64,000 nucleotides of DNA, from contig NZ_ATWF01000001.1 of assembly GCF_000421105.1 (NCBI RefSeq), positions 1,809,407-1,873,406 on the forward strand, in the 5' to 3' direction. Position numbers and translations under genes: made by a program. The first letter of the stretch is position 1; each line of letters opens with the position of its first letter. Shown piece after piece: positions 63,358-64,000 of this stretch. The DNA comes from Limisalsivibrio acetivorans. Its GTDB lineage: Bacteria; Chrysiogenota; Deferribacteres; Deferribacterales; Geovibrionaceae. A model generated the notes under the pieces. It worked only from the letters and a program-made list of their open reading frames with translations. It had not been told where the DNA came from and ran no database searches.

Positions 63358-64000
63358 TCCTTTTCAAAATCCAGAACTTCTCTGATAGTATAAGGCTTTT
63401 TATCCTGAGACTCGTAATACGTTCTCAGTATCGATTCCGCTATAAAACCCGTTGAGATAAGCTGAATGCCCCCAAGTGTGAGCAGAACGCCCAGTATAAG
63501 CAGGGGCCTGCCCCATATGTCGTTTCCGAACAGCTTGAGCACAAACATGTAGAAGTCTATAAGAAGGCCTATGGCAAGGCTGAAGAATCCGAGGGAGCCA
63601 AAGAGGTGCATAGGGCGCTGGCCGTAGCGTTTCAGGAATATCATAAACATCAGATCGCTTATGACCTTGGTGGTTCTGGCTATGCCGTACTTGCTGGTTC
63701 CGTAAAGCCTCGGGGAGTGCTTAACATCCATCTCCTCGATCTTCGCACCCTGCAGGTCCGCAAGAACGGGGATGAAGCGGTGAAGTTCGCCGTATAGCCC
63801 GAGGTTCTTGGCTACCTCGCTCCTGAAAACCTTGAGCGTACAGCCGTAATCACGTATGTAAACACCTGTCATCTTTTGAATAAGGCGGTTCGCTATCTTG
63901 CTGGGTATCTTACGGAGGAGCATGCCGTCCTTTCTTTTGGCACGCCTGCCAGCCACAACGTCCAGATCCTCCTCTTCGAGCTTATTTATCATGAGGGGTA
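63342..64000 (-). CDS. Family 2 glycosyltransferase (5' part beyond window)
   Basis: The frame stays open to base 64000, so the N-terminus with the DXD region is missing; the ATG at 63992 is internal. The visible 216-plus residues show DVVAGRRAKRKDG, the polyprenol-phosphate-sugar-transferase signature DYGCTLKVFRSEV and HRFIPVLADLQGA, and two C-terminal TM segments. This matches ArnC/DPM1-type enzymes that build polyprenyl-phosphate sugars or modify envelope glycans. Confidence 0.85.
   Translation of the reverse strand, partial: PLMINKLEEEDLDVVAGRRAKRKDGMLLRKIPSKIANRLIQKMTGVYIRDYGCTLKVFRSEVAKNLGLYGELHRFIPVLADLQGAKIEEMDVKHSPRLYGTSKYGIARTTKVISDLMFMIFLKRYGQRPMHLFGSLGFFSLAIGLLIDFYMFVLKLFGNDIWGRPLLILGVLLTLGGIQLISTGFIAESILRTYYESQDKKPYTIREVLDFEKDQSEA

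Overview
The window looks like a chromosomal segment of a Gram-negative, respiring, probably Deferribacterota-type bacterium. This is an inference from the gene mix: a caa3-type oxidase, GatCAB, outer-membrane barrel and secretin genes, many hybrid histidine kinases, and a methylmalonyl-CoA epimerase. No rRNA or tRNA gene was seen. Most of the window is compact host DNA of balanced base composition. Two genes, the ATPase at 1964-3943 and the protease at 22265-23548, are visibly AT-rich and look acquired.

Layout. 1-1865: end of a cytochrome oxidase subunit II gene with two haem domains, then haem farnesyltransferase. 1964-3943: an acquired P-loop ATPase with a C-terminal HEPN-like RX4H motif, a candidate defence gene. 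4461-9694: envelope block of a PKD lipoprotein, a FecR-domain protein and a TPR/beta-barrel protein. 9842-12786: lgt diverging from rpsB-tsf. 12900-25255: an accessory zone of mosaic hairpin repeats, an IS30-family element, and two decayed IS3-family copies facing each other around an S8 protease gene. Within it sits the host operon gatC-gatA-gatB-mce-lysO (split). 25256-37914: DUF2917/MocR pair, two large hybrid kinases with a response regulator, exported acetolactate decarboxylase and VanX-like dipeptidase, and a PAS/GAF kinase. 37915-44120: two minus-strand groups, NimA-like/DUF134 and ybaB-recR-rng-rlmE-larB-nitroreductase-DUF169. 44431-47851: small lipoprotein, TetR with a divergent aldo/keto reductase around a perfect palindrome, and cysK. 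47956-54866: MOSC-MogA fusion, tmk, holB, ricT, metG, tatD, a receiver protein and a UspA protein. 55047-64000: prepilin, a PrsK/PrsR-like pair, an MSHA-type pilus/secretion cluster (mshI, J, K, L, N-like), a NadM-like nucleotidyltransferase and a truncated glycosyltransferase.

The most unusual content is the repeat system. Several intergenic blocks are built from the same short modules, nearly all of which can form hairpins. Some copies differ by paired changes that keep the stem. One block carries an IS30 element placed in the loop of a module hairpin, and the unoccupied version of that site survives 11 kb away in inverse orientation. A 130-nt multi-stem core occurs four times. The second candidate of interest is the ATPase-HEPN gene, and the third is the protease held between two IS copies that share the same disabling frameshift.
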